In this document: piece by piece, positions 4,412 through 6,909 of the stretch
Position numbering within the stretch: the stretch's first letter is position 1
Layout: each line of letters opens with the position of its first letter
Program-made: the position numbers and the translations under genes
The notes under the pieces: generated by a model
Database searches by the model: none
What the model was told of the DNA's origin: nothing
Seen by the model: only the letters and a program-made list of their open reading frames with translations
Assembly (NCBI GenBank): GCA_022563135.1
Contig: JADFNZ010000088.1
Coordinates: 1 to 6,909, forward strand
Origin: Chloroflexota bacterium
GTDB taxonomy: Bacteria; Chloroflexota; Dehalococcoidia; DSTF01; RBG-16-68-14
Reading direction: 5' to 3'
DNA: 6,909 bases

Positions 4412-5110
4412 ATGATGCCCTCTCCTCATAAACGAACCGCCCTCGTAGCGCTCGTTGGTGGCGACGAGTTCACGAGCAGGTCGGACGGTCTCGACCGAGA
4501 GCTGCTTCGGCTCGCGGCGGGCACTCCGCCGAACGTCGCGATCCTGCCAACGGCGGCCGAGCCTGAAAATCCTCAGCTCGCCGCTGCGCACGGCATCGAT
4601 CACTTCCGAAAGCTCGGAGCAGACGCCTACGCAGTGATGGTTCTCGACCAGCGGTCGGCGAACGATCAGGGGCTGGTTGACGAGCTGCGCAAGGCGAACC
4701 TAATCTATCTCACCGGCGGGAGCCCGACGCACCTGCTCGCCAGCCTCAAGGACTCCCTGGCCTGGTCACGCATCGCGCAGCTTGTCCAAAGCGGGGTCTT
4801 GATAGTGGGATCGAGCGCCGGCGCAATGGCCCTGTGTGAGCACATCACGTTCGGCGGCCAGCGGCTGGAGGGCCTCGGGCTCATCCCGGGCGTCGCCGTC
4901 CTTCCCCATTTCGAGGGGGGCCCAGACGAGCGACTTCACGAGCTGCGCGCAGGCGTACCGGAAGGCGTGACACTCCTCGGCATCGACGGCGCGACAGGAT
5001 GCCTCCAGCAGGGCGACGAATGGCGGGTCGCCGGCGTCGGGCGGGTACACGTGATCACGCGAGCGGGTATTGCGGTGATAGCCAGCGGAGAGACGTTCGA
5101 TCTGAGGTGA
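4412..5110 (+). CDS. peptidase S51 / PepE / cyanophycinase-like protein (class I glutamine amidotransferase fold)
   Basis: A 232-residue protein of the S51 superfamily, which includes dipeptidase E (cleaving Asp-X dipeptides) and cyanophycinase. Visible elements: LVALVGGDEF (11-20, first strand and Gly loop), NVAILPTAAE (41-50), LIYLTGGSPTHLL (97-109), the nucleophile elbow VGSSAGAMAL (132-141) with Ser135 as expected nucleophile, and GLGLIPGVAVLPHF (154-167) with His166 as expected base. Around 190-196 the sequence is GIDGATG, where relatives I recall usually read GIDExTA, so the usual Glu is Gly193 here. Activity is therefore plausible but not assured. There is no signal peptide, so it is cytoplasmic. 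The true substrate is unknown; the neighbours do not include cyanophycin synthesis genes. GGTGA just before the ATGATG supports a start at 4412, with 4415 as an equal alternative. The stop lies six bases from that of the converging PAP2 gene. Confidence 0.85.
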   Translation: MMPSPHKRTALVALVGGDEFTSRSDGLDRELLRLAAGTPPNVAILPTAAEPENPQLAAAHGIDHFRKLGADAYAVMVLDQRSANDQGLVDELRKANLIYLTGGSPTHLLASLKDSLAWSRIAQLVQSGVLIVGSSAGAMALCEHITFGGQRLEGLGLIPGVAVLPHFEGGPDERLHELRAGVPEGVTLLGIDGATGCLQQGDEWRVAGVGRVHVITRAGIAVIASGETFDLR

Positions 5111-5116
5111 CAGCGG

Positions 5117-5863
5117 CTAGGCCGACCGACGCTCCGCTACGCGGCAGAGGGCGGCATGGAGCCAGATCAGTCCTGAGAGTAACCCGAGGCCAGCGACGTA
5201 ACCCACGATAACATCCAGCGTCCAGTGGTTGCCATGAGCGACTCGGCCAAAACCCACCAGCCCGACGAAGAAGAGCCAGCCGAGGACCAGAGCCGTCCGC
5301 TGGGCCTGCCCGCCGAGGCGGCGCAGCGCGAGATACACGAGGAAGCCGTAGAAGGTGACGACGAACTCGGAGTGTCCGCTCGCGAAGCTCATCGCTCCGC
5401 CGACGCCGAAGATGCCCTCGAACAGCTCCGACGGCCGGTCGCGGTCGATCAGCACCTTGGGAAAGTTCGCCAGGCCGTGCAGTGGGAAGACCAGCAGGAG
5501 CACCACAGCGGCCGCTCTCTGGCGGAACAGCCAGAGGCTAAAGATGATCGCCAGAGTGATGAGGGCTCCCTGCCACGCATAGGCGTCGACGAAGCTGTCC
5601 GACGAAAGTCGGAAGAGCCAGTCGGGCATCCCCAGCGCCTGCGCCCTCCGGGTGAGCGATTGTTCCCAACCGAACACCTGACCGTCCGCCAGGAAGGCGG
5701 TCATGCCGCTGACCACGGACAGGACGACCGCCCACGATAGCCAGTGGAGAAGATTCCGTTTGCGGGGTGTCAGGGCGCAGGCGATAACCTCCCGCGCCGA
5801 GGCAAGCGCCGGTGTTGCTGATGCCGGCGCTTCCATGCTCACGTCCTCGGCCCTCGCGCGCAT
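5117..5863 (-). CDS. PAP2-family membrane phosphatase
   Basis: A 248-residue integral membrane protein with about six helices (roughly 40-58, 97-113, 117-135, 166-180, 190-206, 216-236). The PAP2 signature is present: K136-x6-R143-P144 (KVLIDRDRP), SFASGH with His164, and GR207-x5-H213-x3-D217 (GRVAHGNHWTLD). The residues that bind phosphate and form the phospho-enzyme (Lys, two Arg, two His, Asp) are intact, while the usual Pro of PSGH is Ala161 and the usual Ser of SRxxxxxH is Gly206. Family members dephosphorylate lipids such as phosphatidate, phosphatidylglycerophosphate or undecaprenyl diphosphate; which one applies cannot be told. The start is uncertain: ATG at 5863 has only a weak purine stretch, while ATG at 5836 (residue 10) has GAGG eight bases upstream and may be the real one. 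The gene converges on the S51-like gene with six bases between stops. Confidence 0.93.
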   Translation of the reverse strand: MRARAEDVSMEAPASATPALASAREVIACALTPRKRNLLHWLSWAVVLSVVSGMTAFLADGQVFGWEQSLTRRAQALGMPDWLFRLSSDSFVDAYAWQGALITLAIIFSLWLFRQRAAAVVLLLVFPLHGLANFPKVLIDRDRPSELFEGIFGVGGAMSFASGHSEFVVTFYGFLVYLALRRLGGQAQRTALVLGWLFFVGLVGFGRVAHGNHWTLDVIVGYVAGLGLLSGLIWLHAALCRVAERRSA

Positions 5864-6024
5864 CTACTTCTTTTCAATATCTTAGCGTGAGTGAATCTCT
5901 TGACGCGAAGCGCATCGCGCCGCGCTTGCGGGATCGGTTCGTATAACACACGTCGCAACGACGCACTGGTCACCGAAGACGGCCGTCCATTCGCCTTTTC
6001 CCCCGCTGCTGACACACTACACGG
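5864..6024. other. intergenic DNA between divergent PAP2 and binding-protein genes
   Basis: No gene is supported. The region holds two short inverted repeats, AAGCGC (5908-5913) / GCGCTT (5922-5927) and CGTCG-caa-CGACG (5951-5963), and a TATAAC (5942-5947) without a matching -35 on the plus strand. The second repeat next to this AT-rich hexamer could be an operator, but a promoter for the PAP2 gene is not clear. Confidence 0.45.
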
Positions 6025-6054
6025 TTGACCGTTATCGATCACTGGGCCTAGAAT
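6025..6054 (+). promoter_or_regulatory. promoter of the amino-acid binding lipoprotein gene
   Basis: TTGACC (6025-6030, five of six consensus) and TAGAAT (6049-6054, five of six) are separated by 18 bases. Transcription would start near 6061, leaving a 5' leader of about 120 bases. This is the strongest plus-strand promoter in the window. Confidence 0.6.
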
Positions 6055-6067
6055 CCACCGAGGGGAT

Positions 6068-6140
6068 CCGTTCGAGCGTCCGGCGCCGACAGCTCATGTG
6101 CGGCAGCAGCGCCTGACGGAGCGTTCCCCCACCCGAACGG
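6068..6140 (+). promoter_or_regulatory. nested inverted repeats in the binding-protein leader
   Basis: CCGTTCG (6068-6074) can pair with CGAACGG (6134-6140), enclosing GGCGC (6082-6086) / GCGCC (6109-6113). The closing strand can instead pair locally, CGTTC (6122-6126) with GAACG (6135-6139), which would break the outer stem. The leader is thus potentially able to adopt two folds. It does not match a riboswitch class I recognise and has no terminator-like T-run. GC-rich DNA gives such pairings often, so the call is tentative. Confidence 0.3.
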
Positions 6141-6180
6141 CAGGAGGCCATGCACGGCCAGAAACTTATGGAGGGAGACT

Positions 6181-6909
6181 ATGAACAAACGTTGGGTGCT
6201 GGGAGCACTCGTTGCCGGCGCACTGGCGCTGGCGTTCATCGTCGCGGCCTGCGACGATGATGGTGACGATGGGGAGCCGACGGCTGCGGGTCCCACGGCG
6301 ACGGCAGGCGCGCCTTCAGCGGGCAGCCACAGCCAGATCCTTAGTGACGTCCAAAGCAGCGGTCAGCTGATCTGCGGGGTAAACGACGGCGTGCCGGGCT
6401 TCGGTTTCGTCGCGCCGGACGGCACGTTCTCCGGCTTCGACATCGACATCTGCCGGGCAATAGCGGCGGCGGTCCTCGGTGACCCCGATGCCATCCAGTT
6501 CGTGCCGCTCACCGCTCAGGCGAGACTTACTGCGCTGCAGACCGGCCAGATCCATGTGCTGAGCCGGAACACGACCTGGACGCTCAGCCGTGACGTGTCT
6601 TCTGGCCTGAGCTACACGATCACCCTGTACTACGACGGCCAGGGAATGATGGTACGTGCCTCGGACGGCTTCACCACCGTCGATGATCTCGCCAACGCCG
6701 AGATCTGTGTCCTCCAGGGCACGACGACCGAACAGAACCTGGCGGACCGCCTGCCGGGCGCCACGGCGGCCGGTTTCGTGGACAATGAGACGCTGCAAGC
6801 GGCCTTCATTGAGGAGCGCTGCGACGGCTGGACCTCGGACAAGTCCCAGCTGGCGAGCCGCCGCTCCGCCTTCCCTGAGGACGATGGAGGCCCTGAATCC
6901 CTGACGATC
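6181..6909 (+). CDS. general amino-acid ABC transporter substrate-binding lipoprotein, AapJ/BztA type (3' end outside window)
   Basis: The gene begins at ATG 6181 behind GGAGG seven bases upstream and stays open for 243 codons to the window edge. Residues 1-23 are a lipoprotein signal peptide with lipobox VAAC and acylated Cys24, followed by an acidic Asp/Gly stretch and a Thr/Pro/Ala/Ser-rich linker to about residue 50. The binding domain then shows the AapJ/BztA pattern: LICGVNDGVPGFGF, GTFSGFDIDICRAIAAAVLG, FVPLTAQARLTALQTGQIHV, LSRNTTWTLSRD, YYDGQGMMV, EICVLQGTTTEQNLAD and RCDGWTSDKSQLASRR. Such proteins capture a broad range of L-amino acids outside the membrane and deliver them to the AapQMP-type permease and ATPase, whose genes would be expected further right. 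The lipid anchor instead of free periplasmic secretion suits a cell with a single membrane. A possible symbol is aapJ, but assignment by family pattern alone does not justify it. Confidence 0.93.
   Translation, partial: MNKRWVLGALVAGALALAFIVAACDDDGDDGEPTAAGPTATAGAPSAGSHSQILSDVQSSGQLICGVNDGVPGFGFVAPDGTFSGFDIDICRAIAAAVLGDPDAIQFVPLTAQARLTALQTGQIHVLSRNTTWTLSRDVSSGLSYTITLYYDGQGMMVRASDGFTTVDDLANAEICVLQGTTTEQNLADRLPGATAAGFVDNETLQAAFIEERCDGWTSDKSQLASRRSAFPEDDGGPESLTI

Noticed and set aside
4212..4415. 67-codon GTG-start ORF overlapping the S51-like start by four bases
   Set aside because: Weak ribosome binding site, low third-position GC bias and no recognisable protein. The ATGA overlap follows automatically from the ATGATG at the next gene's start, so it is no evidence of coupling.
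5100..5130. Bidirectional terminator between the converging S51-like and PAP2 genes
   Set aside because: Only six bases separate the stops, and the one local stem (CGGC-tag-GCCG) has four base pairs and no T-run.
6149..6265. Short ORF at GGAGGccATG overlapping the binding-protein start out of frame
   Set aside because: The ribosome binding site is only two bases from the ATG and the product is a shadow of the signal-peptide codons; the in-frame start at 6181 has proper spacing.
6316..6798. 160-codon minus-strand ORF opposite the binding-protein gene
   Set aside because: The plus strand encodes a clear AapJ-type lipoprotein with a strong promoter and ribosome binding site; the antisense product is not recognisable.

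Overview
The window is GC-rich chromosomal DNA of ordinary accessory or housekeeping character. Its genes favour G or C at third codon positions, its promoters resemble sigma-70 sites (TTGACA / TAnnnT), and it encodes a substrate-binding lipoprotein with an acidic, Thr/Pro/Ala-rich linker behind the lipobox. Together with an AapJ-type binding protein, a PduO-type adenosyltransferase next to a rhomboid protease, and two tiny conserved-looking proteins, this suggests a Chloroflexota-like bacterium. That placement is an inference from gene style, not a phylogenetic result. I see no phage, transposon, CRISPR, tRNA or rRNA.

Left part (1-2105), read leftwards. A TetR-type repressor gene is driven by a good TTGACA-17-TATCCT promoter. 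Two similar palindromes lie exactly 20 bp apart between that promoter and the start codon, which points to autorepression. A 69-aa hypothetical protein follows closely. After about 295 bases of non-coding DNA with its own promoter-like boxes and competing hairpins come two tandem GNAT acetyltransferases of the RimJ/RimL type. They are about two-thirds identical over the part that can be compared, and they overlap by 14 bases. The second is cut by the window edge.

Middle part (2106-4132), read rightwards. A PduO-type cobalamin adenosyltransferase is preceded by a possible near-leaderless 13-codon upstream ORF. It is followed after 27 bases by a rhomboid intramembrane serine protease with an intact Ser/His dyad. 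About 250 bases later, an extended -10 promoter leads to a 53-aa protein with a C-x2-H...C-x2-C zinc-ribbon-like pattern.

Right part (4133-6909). A peptidase S51/PepE/cyanophycinase-like protein (+) converges on a six-helix PAP2-family phosphatase (-), with six bases between the stop codons. Beyond a 317-base intergenic region, a TTGACC-18-TAGAAT promoter and a leader of about 120 bases with nested inverted repeats precede the start of an AapJ-like amino-acid ABC-transporter binding lipoprotein, which runs off the right edge.

No single pathway links the genes, and I do not see a convincing new multi-gene system. The items most worth a second look are the paired TetR operators, the two small proteins, the tandem acetyltransferase duplication with its structured leader, and substitutions in otherwise conserved motifs of the S51-like and PAP2 proteins.
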